64,000 bases of DNA from Mucilaginibacter paludis DSM 18603 (GCF_000166195.2 NZ_CM001403.1:620001-684000); one strand, 5' to 3'; counted from the stretch's first letter, positions 1 through 8,887 are shown. Numbers and translations: made by a program. The notes: generated from the letters alone by a model not told the origin.

Positions 1-240
1 TTTAAGGATTTTACGGATTACATGGAAGTACAGGGACACATGAACTACCGTTTTGTAACGAGTAACGGTTGCGGCCCAGAAATGTGGGTAAGTTCACCAT
101 TCCAGATAGAGCCTAAAAAATGTGTCAGCCTGGTTTCCAATGATTATTTAAATTTCACCCAGCATCCCAAAGTAAAGGCGGCGGCCATTGCAGGAATAGA
201 AAAATATGGGACCGGGGCCGGGGCTTCTCCCCTGATCGGG
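1..240 (+). pseudogene. 5' part of alpha-oxoamine synthase-like PLP enzyme gene, interrupted by an IS
   Basis: The reading frame is open from the first base, so the start may lie outside the window; ATG codons at 22 and 40 are alternatives. The fragment carries the N-terminal region of the KBL/BioF/SPT (alpha-oxoamine synthase) fold, including VSNDYLNF and KYGTGAGASPLIG, which in the family leads into the substrate-binding segment. The frame is cut at 240 by an insertion sequence and resumes at 1778. Removing the IS and one copy of the 11-bp duplication restores PLIGGHHEYH in frame. These enzymes condense an amino acid with an acyl-thioester; the exact substrate (biotin, threonine catabolism or sphingolipid branch) cannot be decided here. 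Confidence 0.85.
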
Positions 241-1766
241 CATAGCCGTCAATTTAAGTAGCTGTACTCATATATTGTTGATTTTCAGTTATTTAATTTT
301 TAGGCGCGGTTTGCCCGCATGGGCAAACCTATGTATTTTTACTCTCATATTTTTCGTTTTTTAAGGCGGGGAGGTTTAGATGGCCCCGCCTTTCTTATTT
401 TTGTTTAACTATCTAAATATAGTATTTAAATATCTAATAATCAAATACTTATTACAATTTCTTCTATTTTTAACCTATGTTTTCTGTGCTCTTTTGAAAG
501 GTGCTTTAAGTTTAATTTCTCCAACAGAGCTAACCACTTTGAGCATATCCCTAAAAGCTGCGCTCGCAATTCTTCTTTCGTAGAAGCGATTAGTCGATGC
601 ACCTTTAAAACACTAATTTGACCTATCTTACCGATAGCCATGCATATTTTCCAACTCAAAACTGCCCAGATCAACTTACTGTATAATATACTGGTTATAC
701 GATCCGAACTTCCTTTGGGGAACGTGTGTATCTTTAAAAACGACTTCCATGCTTTAAAAACCAATTCTATCTGCCATCGCAGGTGATATAACTTTTGGAT
801 CAATTCAGCGCTATATTTTTCGCTCACCAGGTTGGTAACAATAAAGTTAAACCCTGCCCGCTCTTTGAATCCCTTACTGGTGGTACTGCCTTTCTTTTTA
901 TTGTACTTTTCAGTATTGGCTATCCGCCTTGCCTTGAGCTCTTCACTTACCGGTTCTATTATTATCCTTACCGGCATCTTATCAGCTCCGATATATACCT
1001 GTTGATCAAATACGCCGGTTATGCCTTGTAGTTTCGACAACTCTAACTTTTGGTATTGGTCGTCCTTTAATAGATAAATCGTTGTTTTCGGACATAATTT
1101 ATTAATAAAGAAAGCTTTGACTTTGTTAATATTGTTCATATAACTCAAGTGAGTGTAACCCAGATCTCTCATATATAATACCCCCGGCTGAATTGATGCC
1201 TTGTCCAGATGACTCTCACCCTGGTCATTTGCGTTGGCCGGAGTTACTTTGATATCGCTTTTACCACTTTTGATTTCAAATTCAAATTGTACAGATGCTC
1301 CCGCTTTCATCCCACTTCCTTTTGTTCCGGGGAATGTCTCTGCAATAACTTCCGGCAACGCGAAACGGGTAGAATCTTTGATACGGATCTCCAAGCCCTG
1401 TGTTTGCTCTTGCGGTAACTCAACTGCTATTAATTGCTCAAAAACGGCTTGTACAAACTTTGTCATATTGCTGTGATGTCTTTGATGCAATGCCTGCTTC
1501 GAAATATCAAGCCCATCCCTCCGCATTAACTGCATACTCATGCCGTTAAACGATTGATCTCCATCAAATAACGCCATATCCAATAGTTCCTTGCCTCCCA
1601 CTTTTCGTTTGCGTTGTATAGCCTCTGTTTTACGGGCCAGGCCATCTAACACCGTTGGTTCAAATAGTTCCGAACTCATTCGCTCGAATAATGACTGCAA
1701 TTTTGCAGTTCCGATTCTTGCTCTAAAAAAATTTTATCCCTTTTTTTTCTAAAGTTGACGGCTATG
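241..1766. mobile_element. IS4-family insertion sequence with 11-bp target duplication
   Basis: The element is 1526 bp. Its ends are imperfect inverted repeats: the left end begins catagccgtcaatttaag, and the reverse complement of the right end begins catagccgtcaactttag (16 of 18 match). It is flanked by direct repeats ccctgatcggg at 230-240 and 1767-1777, a length typical of IS4-family target duplications. It encodes one transposase on the minus strand. Intact ends, matching duplications and an intact transposase point to a recent insertion. It splits an alpha-oxoamine synthase-like gene. Confidence 0.93.
441..1700 (-). CDS. IS4-family DDE transposase
   Basis: This 419-aa protein catalyses cut-and-paste movement of the surrounding IS. 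The IS4 signature Y-x2-R-x3-E-x6-K is exact in YHLRWQIELVFKAWK near the C-terminus and supplies the catalytic Glu. IKDSTRF probably supplies the first catalytic Asp and the RDLGY block the second. Length is normal for IS4-family transposases and the frame is intact, so the element may still be active. The gene lies 66 bp inside the right end of the IS and points leftwards, against the interrupted host gene. Confidence 0.93.
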   Translation of the reverse strand: MQSLFERMSSELFEPTVLDGLARKTEAIQRKRKVGGKELLDMALFDGDQSFNGMSMQLMRRDGLDISKQALHQRHHSNMTKFVQAVFEQLIAVELPQEQTQGLEIRIKDSTRFALPEVIAETFPGTKGSGMKAGASVQFEFEIKSGKSDIKVTPANANDQGESHLDKASIQPGVLYMRDLGYTHLSYMNNINKVKAFFINKLCPKTTIYLLKDDQYQKLELSKLQGITGVFDQQVYIGADKMPVRIIIEPVSEELKARRIANTEKYNKKKGSTTSKGFKERAGFNFIVTNLVSEKYSAELIQKLYHLRWQIELVFKAWKSFLKIHTFPKGSSDRITSILYSKLIWAVLSWKICMAIGKIGQISVLKVHRLIASTKEELRAQLLGICSKWLALLEKLNLKHLSKEHRKHRLKIEEIVISI

Positions 1767-1777
1767 CCCTGATCGGG

Positions 1778-2725
1778 GGGCATCACGAATACCACGTAGC
1801 ATTGGAGGATAAGCTTTCCGCATTCTTTCATCGCCCGAAGGATTCATCTATCATTTACACCACCGGGTATACGGCAAACAGTTCGACTTTGCTGGCCATG
1901 CTGAAAGCTGAAGATTGCGCCATTGTAGATATGGCCGTTCACGCCAGCGTCTATGAGGGCTTGTATGAAACGAACATCAAAAAATTCCCTCATAACAGCC
2001 TCATTCACCTGGAAAGAGCCCTGATCGATGCGCAATCGAAATTCCTTACCCGCTTGGTGGTGATCGATGGGGTCTATTCGCAGGACGGAGATCTGGCCCG
2101 GATGAATGAAATTTACGACCTTACAAAAAAATATGGGGCCTTTTTAATGGTAGACGATGCCCACGGGATCGGGGTTCTCGGTGAAACCGGACGGGGAGCT
2201 ATCGAGCTGTTTAATTTGCTGGATAAAGTAGACCTCATATCGGGCACTTTAAGCAAGGCGTTCGGGCATATCGGCGGTTTTGTCATTGCCAAGCCGGAAG
2301 TCGCCAATTACCTTAAATTTCAATCCCGGCAGCAGGTATTTTCTTCAACCTCCACTCCTGCAGCCGCAGGCTTACTGGTGGCTATCGATTTAATCGATGA
2401 AGAACCGGAATGGCGCGCTAAACTTGCCGACAATGTCGCTTATTATAAAAAGGGGTTATTGGATATGAAACTGGACATTGGCAACACAGCCTCCCCTATC
2501 ATACCTATAAAGGTCGGGGATGCACATAAAACGGGCGATGTGGCACGATTGCTGTTGCAGGCCGGGGTATATACCAATGCTATCGTTTATCCCGGCGTAT
2601 CCCGCAAGGATGCGCGGATCAGGACAAGCCTGATGGCAACCCATACCCGTGAACACCTGGACATCGTTTTAAATGCATTTGAATATGTTAATCAAAAGGT
2701 AAGGATTGCCAAGACCGATAGTTAG
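1778..2725 (+). pseudogene. 3' part of alpha-oxoamine synthase-like PLP enzyme gene
   Basis: This is the continuation of the frame broken at 240, about 315 aa long. It contains the family's VDDAHGIGVLG block (Asp and His at the PLP ring) and SGTLSKAFGHIGGF, whose Lys would bind PLP as a Schiff base. The C-terminal RTSLMATHTREHLD block matches the end of KBL/BioF-like enzymes. Joined to the first fragment it gives a protein of about 390 aa or more, the usual length. A TTG at 1802 or internal ATGs could start a shortened product, but that product would lack the N-terminal substrate loop and is unlikely to work. A TetR gene lies 105 bp downstream. Confidence 0.85.
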
Positions 2726-2830
2726 TAATGTAATATCACTGCGACAAAGCACATTCCCTTCCCCGGCAGGCTGATACCGGTGGCCCCTGTTATTAAAAAT
2801 GCATAAATTAGTCGGCACGAAAAAAACATA

Positions 2831-3460
2831 ATGACAAAAAAAAGATACCAGGGGCCATCTAATGACAGGGAGCGTTCTACCCAAAAGCTGATCGAAGCTG
2901 TTGGGACAGTGATCAAAACCAAAGGCTATACCGGCCTCAGCGCCACCAATATCGCCAAAGAGGCAGGCCTTAGCAGGCGGCTGATCACCATTTATTTCGG
3001 CACGGTAGACAGTTTGATCGAGACTTACGTCCGCAGCAAGGATTATTGGGTTGCAGCCCCCGGTAATGCAGTGGATTTGATGGAAGAAAAAAAACAATCA
3101 GGTACTAAAGATATTCTGGAAGCCATGCTGATCAACCAGCTTGATTATTTTTCTACCGAAGAAGAAATGCAAAAGATCATTTTATGGCAAATAAGCCAAA
3201 GTACCAGGATCATGAAGGAGATTTGCGAGGAAAGGGAATTGCTCAGTAAGCACTTTTTTGCCTTGTCGGATCAAGAGCTGCAAGGCAAAGACATTGATCT
3301 GCGGGCTGTCTCAGCTTTATTGGTAGCAGGCATTTACTACTTGGTGCTGCACACCAAATCAACCGATACTACTTTTTGTGAAATCGACCTGAATACAACG
3401 GAAGGACTAGCAAGGATAAAAAAAGCGATCAGTTTAATACTGGCGAATACCTACCAATAA
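2831..3460 (+). CDS. TetR/AcrR-family transcriptional regulator
   Basis: The 209-aa protein has an N-terminal TetR helix-turn-helix at roughly residues 18-62 (GYTGLSATNIAKEAGLSRRLITIYFG, given in part) followed by a helical ligand-binding domain. It is clearly related to the TetR protein at 59006-59623: both share GY..L..NIA..AG, YFG....LIE.YV...DYW and RA..ALLV.GIYY..LHT....FC.IDL. The gene follows the IS-disrupted alpha-oxoamine synthase in the same direction and may have controlled it or a mobile-element function. Target and ligand are unknown. Confidence 0.88.
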   Translation: MTKKRYQGPSNDRERSTQKLIEAVGTVIKTKGYTGLSATNIAKEAGLSRRLITIYFGTVDSLIETYVRSKDYWVAAPGNAVDLMEEKKQSGTKDILEAMLINQLDYFSTEEEMQKIILWQISQSTRIMKEICEERELLSKHFFALSDQELQGKDIDLRAVSALLVAGIYYLVLHTKSTDTTFCEIDLNTTEGLARIKKAISLILANTYQ

Positions 3461-3481
3461 CGAATAGATCGATTTAACCAA

Positions 3482-3772
3482 TCAATAGACAGCCGATGCC
3501 ATAGCTATGGCATCAGAATTTAAGAGGCAACCCATGCGATCATATATGATCCTGGCGTACAGGTTGGCGGCAAGAATGATTGTCCTTTGCTCATCGGTCA
3601 ACGAGTCAGTAAAAGCCACTGCCCGGCCATACTCGTATAGGCTCGGGCCGATCCTGTTAATTTCGGTTCTTATCCGTACTTTACTGCCGCAGCATGCAGT
3701 CGCGCCGATCTTATTCAATCGCTGCCTTAATTCTTTAGCTTGCTGCATCATGATATGACGCTCTCCTATCAA
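3482..3772 (-). CDS. Small hypothetical protein (96 aa)
   Basis: I do not recognise a family. The predicted product is soluble, with a Lys/Arg-rich N-terminal helix (AKELRQRLNKIG), an adjacent Cys pair (TACCGSK) and a helical C-terminal half. MIGERHI at 3772 is the longest start; the MM pair seven codons in is an alternative. It is convergent with the TetR gene upstream. An 83-aa frame overlaps on the plus strand, but its composition looks less like a protein. Moderate to low certainty that this is a real gene. Confidence 0.4.
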   Translation of the reverse strand: MIGERHIMMQQAKELRQRLNKIGATACCGSKVRIRTEINRIGPSLYEYGRAVAFTDSLTDEQRTIILAANLYARIIYDRMGCLLNSDAIAMASAVY

Positions 3773-4028
3773 AAGTCAAAGATGAAATTTATATAATACC
3801 CTTTCGTTCCTCCCGACTAAGGTATTCGTCATCTATTTGAAGTGTATGCATTTAACTATAAATTGATAGGCAGGTTATTGTAGACAGGGTGATTTTTTAA
3901 ATAATCGTTGTTATTCATGGTGCAGCCTCCCGTTTTGTTGTGAATTGCAAATAAATTACTTATTGGGCTATTAGCCAAGGGAAAAGATTTGCCTAAAAAG
4001 GAAAAAAGACAATAATTTAACATTGGAT

Positions 4029-4058
4029 TTTGGTTTTTTATTGAACTTACTATATTTG
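4029..4058 (+). promoter_or_regulatory. Bacteroidota-type promoter with no ORF behind it
   Basis: A perfect TAnnTTTG -7 element (tatatttg, 4051-4058) is preceded by a TTGG at about 4030 that could be the -33 element. No credible protein starts downstream; the next strong signal is a terminator at 4247-4281. It may drive a small RNA. Confidence 0.4.
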
Positions 4059-4062
4059 TAAT

Positions 4063-4281
4063 ATCATTGGATATAGACGGTAAAAAATAGTCAAACCACG
4101 TGAAATAGTTCATTTTGTTATGAGTTGAAAAATGCCCTAATCTGCACCCTGTTAAATTTAAAAGTTTGTAAGCTCCAGATTAACAACAATATAGAGAATT
4201 CAGGATGCATCCTGCCATCCCGACTGATAGCCAGTCAAAATGGTTTAAAAACCCGCAAATCACACTGATTTGCGGGTTTTT
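4063..4281 (+). ncRNA. Possible small RNA of about 220 nt (promoter-to-terminator transcript)
   Basis: The interval between a consensus promoter (4051-4058) and a strong intrinsic terminator (4247-4281) contains only tiny frames. It includes the 14-bp palindrome caggatgcatcctg at 4201-4214. I cannot match it to a known RNA family. The call rests only on promoter and terminator geometry and could be a coincidence. Confidence 0.25.
4247..4281 (+). terminator. Strong intrinsic terminator upstream of the first integrase
   Basis: A perfect 16-bp stem (arm aaaaacccgcaaatca, 4247-4262; complementary arm 4266-4281) with a 3-nt loop ends in a T-rich tail (ttttttgtttt). It sits between the possible small RNA and the integrase, where it could also insulate the mobile element. 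Confidence 0.8.
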
Positions 4282-4326
4282 TGTTTTATTTCATACCAAG
4301 AAACCCCAATCAATATCAAAGAAGAT

Positions 4327-4464
4327 GTGAGCAATTGCGTGAGTGATTTTAGTTATTTAAATTCGCTCACACAATTCGATATAAGTAATTGATTGTCAAA
4401 TATTTATATCGTTTATTTTGATGTTTTTTGGTGCGTTTTAACCTCTGTTTATGTGAGCGAAATT
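4327..4464. promoter_or_regulatory. Repeated GTGAGC motifs, candidate integrase arm-type sites
   Basis: The motif GTGAGC(G)AATT occurs at 4327-4336 (direct), 4361-4370 (inverted, attcgctcac) and 4453-4464 (direct), with a partial copy gcgtgag near 4337. All lie within 190 bp upstream of the integrase gene. Short repeats next to a tyrosine integrase are typical of arm-type binding sites in an att region. The role is inferred from position. Confidence 0.4.
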
Positions 4465-4510
4465 CATCATCTGCATCAAAGATTATCAAGTTAACATAAA
4501 ATAGATTGAT

Positions 4511-5740
4511 ATGAGAAGCAGCAACACATTTGGTATTCAGTTTGTAATCAGGCTACCCAAACAACAAAAAAACGATCAGGCCACAGTATTCGCCCGTATT
4601 TCCGTTAACGGCAGGCGGTGTGAAATCTCTTTGAAAAAGAAAGTCAACCCGCAAAATTGGGACGAGGCGAAAGGAAAGGCACGGGGAACAAAAGATGAAC
4701 CCCGTAAACTCAATGAGCATATAGAGCGGGTGCGTACCTTAATTGCCGATGGTTATCACGAGTTAGTTCAGCAGAAAAAAGTTATTACTGTAGATGCCGT
4801 TAAGTCATTGTTCCTCGGTGCAGACGAAAATGAAATAACCTTAATTAAGCTTGGCGAATACCATAACACCGAAATGAAAGATAAGCTGGCTGATGGTACA
4901 ATGAAAAACTATTATACCACCCAAAAATATATCGCTAAGTTTTTAAAGGAAAAATATCATAGAAGCGATATTAGTCTTGCAGAACTGAACTACAAATTTA
5001 TCCTGGACTTTGAAACGTACCTAAGCAAGCATCAACCTAAAGACCACCAAAAACCATTGCATAACAATGGTATCATGAAGCATATTGAACGATTATGTAA
5101 AATGGTTAATATGGCGGTTACAATGGACTGGCTTGCAAAAGACCCTTTTGCCAAATACAAACAGCACTTTGATAAGGTGGAGCGTTTTTATTTGACCAAA
5201 GAAGAACTATCCACCATTGAAAAGAAAAAATTTACTATAGAACGTTTACAGGTGGTTAAAGACCTTTTTCTTTTCAGTTGCTACACTGGCTTAGCTTACA
5301 TAGATACCATGAACCTGACCGCCGGAAACATTGTTAAAGGAATAGATGGCAACGATTGGCTAATCACCAGCAGGCAGAAAACAGATACAGATGTGCGTAT
5401 ACCGTTATTGCCGCAAGCTGAAGAATTGATAAAAAAATATCAAGACCACCCCAAAGCTGTAAATCATGGAACTTTGTTCCCGGTAATCTCAAATCAAAAA
5501 ACAAATGCTTATCTCAAAGAGATAGCCGACCTATGTAATATTAATAAAGCGATTACATTTCATATCGCCCGTCATACGTTTGCTACTACGATAACTTTAA
5601 GCAATGGTGTGCCGATTGAATCGGTAAGTAAGATGCTTGGGCATACTACAATACGCTCTACACAAGTATATGCTAAGGTGGTAGAACAGAAATTGAGCGA
5701 GGATATGCAGAACCTGAAAAAGCGAATGGCTAACCAGTAA
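4511..5740 (+). CDS. Tyrosine recombinase/integrase (Bacteroidota mobile-element type)
   Basis: This 409-aa site-specific recombinase would integrate and excise the element at 4.3-10 kb. Domains in order: an N-terminal arm-binding region (residues about 1-100, with NPQNWDEAKGKARG), a SAM-like core-binding domain (about 110-215), and the C-terminal catalytic domain. Catalytic residues visible are Arg in CYTGLAYIDTMNL context (TGLAY-box), HIARHTFATT (His-x-x-Arg) and the Tyr in STQVYAKVV. It is homologous along its length to the integrase at 40062-41294. The associated element lacks mobilization genes, so this integrase may now be an orphan. Confidence 0.95.
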   Translation: MRSSNTFGIQFVIRLPKQQKNDQATVFARISVNGRRCEISLKKKVNPQNWDEAKGKARGTKDEPRKLNEHIERVRTLIADGYHELVQQKKVITVDAVKSLFLGADENEITLIKLGEYHNTEMKDKLADGTMKNYYTTQKYIAKFLKEKYHRSDISLAELNYKFILDFETYLSKHQPKDHQKPLHNNGIMKHIERLCKMVNMAVTMDWLAKDPFAKYKQHFDKVERFYLTKEELSTIEKKKFTIERLQVVKDLFLFSCYTGLAYIDTMNLTAGNIVKGIDGNDWLITSRQKTDTDVRIPLLPQAEELIKKYQDHPKAVNHGTLFPVISNQKTNAYLKEIADLCNINKAITFHIARHTFATTITLSNGVPIESVSKMLGHTTIRSTQVYAKVVEQKLSEDMQNLKKRMANQ

Positions 5741-5770
5741 TTAAGCAGATGAAGTAAATTATTAATCAAA

Positions 5771-5803
5771 AGTTGCCTGAAATGGCAACTTTATTTATAT
5801 TTG
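5771..5803 (+). promoter_or_regulatory. Promoter and inverted-repeat operator of the toxin-antitoxin pair
   Basis: The inverted repeat agttgcc-tgaaat-ggcaact (5771-5790) lies just upstream of a perfect -7 element tatatttg (5796-5803). The toxin ATG follows at 5812, so the transcript would have almost no leader. An inverted repeat overlapping the promoter fits autoregulation by the antitoxin. The hairpin could also help terminate the integrase mRNA. Confidence 0.55.
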
Positions 5804-5811
5804 TATAAGTT

Positions 5812-6162
5812 ATGAGCGCAAGCATTAAATTTAGAACCATAACGATCTATAAGCAATATTTCCCGGAGTTCTTAGCTAAACAACGGCAGAAAGTTAAAGA
5901 TAAGATCATCTGGACATTTAAATTGATCGAAGAAGTACAGCATGTGCCTGAAACCTATTTAAAACATTTGGAGGGTACAGCAGGATTGTTTGAAATAAGG
6001 GTGCAATCTGGCAACGATATTTTTAGGATATTTTGCTTTTTTGACGAGGGGAAATTAATTGTACTGGCTAATGGGTTTCAAAAAAAGACACAAAAGACAC
6101 CCAAACAGGAGATCGAAAAGGCATTAAAAATAAAAGAGTTATACCATGAAGAAAAACGATAA
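5812..6162 (+). CDS. HigB/RelE-like toxin (phage-derived Gp49-like family)
   Basis: The 116-aa protein resembles the Gp49/HigB-like branch of RelE toxins, ribosome-dependent mRNA interferases. The typical core is present: KTYLKHLEGTAGLFEIRV-like (here YLKHLEGTAGLFEIRV), FRIFCFFDEGKLIVLANGFQKKTQKTP, then a helical tail with EIEKALKIKELY. The toxin gene comes first and overlaps the downstream HTH antitoxin by 17 nt, the usual HigBA order. It is cargo within the left integrase element and probably stabilises it. Confidence 0.88.
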   Translation: MSASIKFRTITIYKQYFPEFLAKQRQKVKDKIIWTFKLIEEVQHVPETYLKHLEGTAGLFEIRVQSGNDIFRIFCFFDEGKLIVLANGFQKKTQKTPKQEIEKALKIKELYHEEKR

Positions 6163-6448
6163 TCTGATTACGCTGGATGACTTTATAGATAAAGAGTACG
6201 GCAGTGAAGGAACACCTAAGAGGGAAAAATTTGAACAAGGTTTTGAAGAGTTTAAATTAGGTGTGTTAATTCACGAAGCCCGCAAGGCCAAAGGGTTGAC
6301 ACAAACCGAACTGGCTGATAAATGCGGGACAACTAAAGCTTATATATCCAAAGTAGAAAATGATGTACAGGATGTACGGGTAGCTACTTTAAGAAAGATC
6401 ATTGAAGTAGGATTAGGTGGACATCTTGAACTTTCTATTAAATTGTAA
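6146..6448 (+). CDS. HigA-like antitoxin, XRE-family HTH
   Basis: This 100-aa protein has an acidic N-terminal part that could wrap the toxin. Its C-terminal XRE helix-turn-helix spans about residues 33-90 (LIHEARKAKGLTQTELADKCG, in part; then TKAYISKVENDVQDV). It is translationally coupled to the toxin by overlap. It would neutralise the toxin and repress the promoter at 5771-5803. Confidence 0.88.
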   Translation: MKKNDNLITLDDFIDKEYGSEGTPKREKFEQGFEEFKLGVLIHEARKAKGLTQTELADKCGTTKAYISKVENDVQDVRVATLRKIIEVGLGGHLELSIKL

Positions 6449-6491
6449 CTTAAATTCGAATAAGTCAATCTCAACGAATCTTGTTTTATTA

Positions 6492-7868
6492 TTACTGATG
6501 CTCTTTTAAGAATGTTTCAAAACTTTTTAACGACATTTCTGATTGATCGGTTTTAGAGATCACATCTCCTGATGTAGTTAAAATGAATTTCGCCGGATAT
6601 CCAGATATAGAGAGTTGTTTATTTAACTGGATACTTTTGCTGTCATAAATTACTGGATATTTTATGCCCAGTTCCTTGCTTCGTTTAACGACATAGTCTT
6701 GATCGAGTTTCCCATTAGAATAATCAGTATTCACAGCAATAAAGATTACATCGTCACGTAATTTTAGCATTTCATTAAAAGAATTTAGCTCCGGTATTTC
6801 CGCTAAACAAGGTCCACAACCTGTATACCAAAAATCGACAACTATGTATTTTGCTTTCTTAATTTTATCTATTGGTACCTCGTTAATGGCAAAATTCCAT
6901 GTCTTAGGCAAATCAATATGCTTTTCGGCATACTTAAATGACGATGTTGAAAGCTTTTGTTGTAAATTTGCATACATCTCTTTACCCTTAATGGCATCAA
7001 CTTTTAAATACATAACTTTTAACGTTTCCCGATCAAGGTTATCAGGAGTTGTATTGATAGCCAAGGTGTTAAGTAAAGCAAAAGATTTATCTCTAGCTCC
7101 TTCACTGTTGAATTTAGTAATTAATTCCCTTGCAAGATCAACAGCTCTTGACCTTGAATATTTGTCCACGTTTAATCCAGTAACTAAGAAAGTAAAAGCC
7201 TTGTCAAATTCTCCTTTATAAAAGCTATTACGGGCGTTTAAGGGATAATAATATTTATCAAGGTCTTGCAATTGTTTTGTTGCAGCGTGAGATATCGCAG
7301 TGTCAGGACTTTTGGCAAGGGAGTCAAATAAAACGCTAAAATCTTTATAAACATTGAAAGTTTTAAAAAATGTTTCCCTGCTGATTTTTTTTCCAGAGCC
7401 AATGGTTAATGTATTCCCGAGGTTTCCACTATGGATCGTGCTAATAATATCCTGATCTGGCAAACGGCGAAGCATAGCATAATCACGTTCCATAGCAGGA
7501 GCCATGTAATTTGCCACCAGATAATCGCCATAAATCGATCCGATATCTAGATTTTGAGTTATACTTGCCAATGTCCAGAAATAACAATAGGCATCAATAT
7601 TATTAAATTCGCCAATAATTAATTTTTTACTATATTTTTTAAGTGAGTCATTAGATACTTTTTCCCATCCAGTTTGTATAGCTTTAAAAAGACTATCTAT
7701 CTGAGATGTTCTCTTTATCTTTAAAGGAGTTTGTTTCAATTGAGGGCTTATATAAGCATCGCTGATAAAATATTGTTGGACTAAACTTCGACTTCTGACG
7801 GTCTGAGAGTAGCTTTCAAAAGAGATAAAACAAAGCAGATATACTAATAAAATGATCTTTTTAGTCAT
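6492..7868 (-). CDS. TlpA-like thioredoxin-fold protein, exported
   Basis: The 458-aa protein starts with a hydrophobic signal peptide ending SYSQ (about residues 1-22). A long helical N-terminal region of about 300 residues is typical of Bacteroidota TlpA/ResA-like proteins. The C-terminal thioredoxin fold has the redox motif CGPC in VVDFWYTGCGPCLAEIPEL. It probably acts in the periplasm on disulfides of exported proteins; the partner is unknown. It is transcribed against the flanking element genes and is likely cargo. No cis-Pro anomaly is evident (SISGYPAKFIL). Confidence 0.85.
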   Translation of the reverse strand: MTKKIILLVYLLCFISFESYSQTVRSRSLVQQYFISDAYISPQLKQTPLKIKRTSQIDSLFKAIQTGWEKVSNDSLKKYSKKLIIGEFNNIDAYCYFWTLASITQNLDIGSIYGDYLVANYMAPAMERDYAMLRRLPDQDIISTIHSGNLGNTLTIGSGKKISRETFFKTFNVYKDFSVLFDSLAKSPDTAISHAATKQLQDLDKYYYPLNARNSFYKGEFDKAFTFLVTGLNVDKYSRSRAVDLARELITKFNSEGARDKSFALLNTLAINTTPDNLDRETLKVMYLKVDAIKGKEMYANLQQKLSTSSFKYAEKHIDLPKTWNFAINEVPIDKIKKAKYIVVDFWYTGCGPCLAEIPELNSFNEMLKLRDDVIFIAVNTDYSNGKLDQDYVVKRSKELGIKYPVIYDSKSIQLNKQLSISGYPAKFILTTSGDVISKTDQSEMSLKSFETFLKEHQ

Positions 7869-8017
7869 TTAGGATTTTATAAGTCTATAATTATGTTGGT
7901 AAATATAATACTAATTTATCTACAGGGACAAAAACTTACGTTGGTTAAGCATTCTTCAATCTCAATTAAAACTAAAACAGCGCATTTTCGTTAAGATTTA
8001 ATAGACCTTAACAAGCT

Positions 8018-8779
8018 ATGCCCAATAAATATTTCAAACCACACGAACGATTTGATCGTAACCCACATAAATATGATATTGGCATTTTTGTGGGATTAAA
8101 GAAAGGGTATGAAGATAACCTTTTCATAAAAAAACTATTTACCCTACGTGAACAGGAATACGCCGATTATTACCAATATCACTTAGTTTATTTCTTAGGA
8201 AAGGAGCCGCAAGGTGAATCGGAGTTTTTTTCTTTTGTTTGGCAGATCGTTATCAGACGTATTAGATACCTTGAAATTAAAGACCCGTTCAATTCAAGCC
8301 ATGCGCTTGATATGGAATTACTTGAAAAGCTGTTACACTTTCAAAAGTATCTCCGATCTATTGACCAGTGGAATACCCAAAAAACTTTGCCTGAAATCAT
8401 TGCAGACCAACAGGAAGAAATCAGGAAACAACAAATAGAAATTGCGGCGCTAAAAGACGATTTAAAGGCGGCAAGGAAACTGGAAACACAAGAGTTTATC
8501 AATATAGCGGATGGTTACTTGTTAAGTTTTGTAGATATATGCCTGCAAGCACAGGAAGCCCTGTTACCGGACACTGGCAAAGAACTCGTTTTCTCGCAAA
8601 CGCAGATCGTATGGAGTAAAATGATTGCGAAGTATTTCAAGGAGGGAAATAATGAGATAAGTTCGGAAACGGTTCGCCGCTATTTTCCGGGAAACAAGAA
8701 AGACCCGGGCATCAAATACGCCAAAGTTCCGCCGGAATTAAAGTTATTTAAACTCACACCCGCCAAGAAGCGGAGTTAA
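8018..8779 (+). CDS. Hypothetical mobile-element protein (253 aa)
   Basis: I do not recognise a named family. The start MPNKYFKPHERFDRNPHKYD looks conserved because a second truncated copy of it occurs at 10017. The middle has a Gln/Glu/Lys-rich coiled-coil segment (about residues 128-155), and the C-terminus is basic (PELKLFKLTPAKKRS). It sits just upstream of two small HTH genes in the integrase element, suggesting a role in element biology such as regulation or replication; that is inference only. Confidence 0.7.
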   Translation: MPNKYFKPHERFDRNPHKYDIGIFVGLKKGYEDNLFIKKLFTLREQEYADYYQYHLVYFLGKEPQGESEFFSFVWQIVIRRIRYLEIKDPFNSSHALDMELLEKLLHFQKYLRSIDQWNTQKTLPEIIADQQEEIRKQQIEIAALKDDLKAARKLETQEFINIADGYLLSFVDICLQAQEALLPDTGKELVFSQTQIVWSKMIAKYFKEGNNEISSETVRRYFPGNKKDPGIKYAKVPPELKLFKLTPAKKRS

Positions 8780-8887
8780 AACTTGCACGGTTTAACCTTA
8801 GTAATCTCTCCCACCTATAAGCTATAACAGCTTAGATTACAACAATATACAAGCTTGTCTTAGCTTGCTATAAACACCTTCAATTTA

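Noticed and set aside
795..1476. Several plus-strand ORFs of 69-80 aa
   Set aside because: They lie antisense within the transposase gene and have no protein-like features.
3856..4113. 85-aa minus-strand ORF
   Set aside because: AT-rich, no recognisable fold, overlaps the promoter of the possible small RNA; only its last 20 codons (from an internal ATG) look protein-like.
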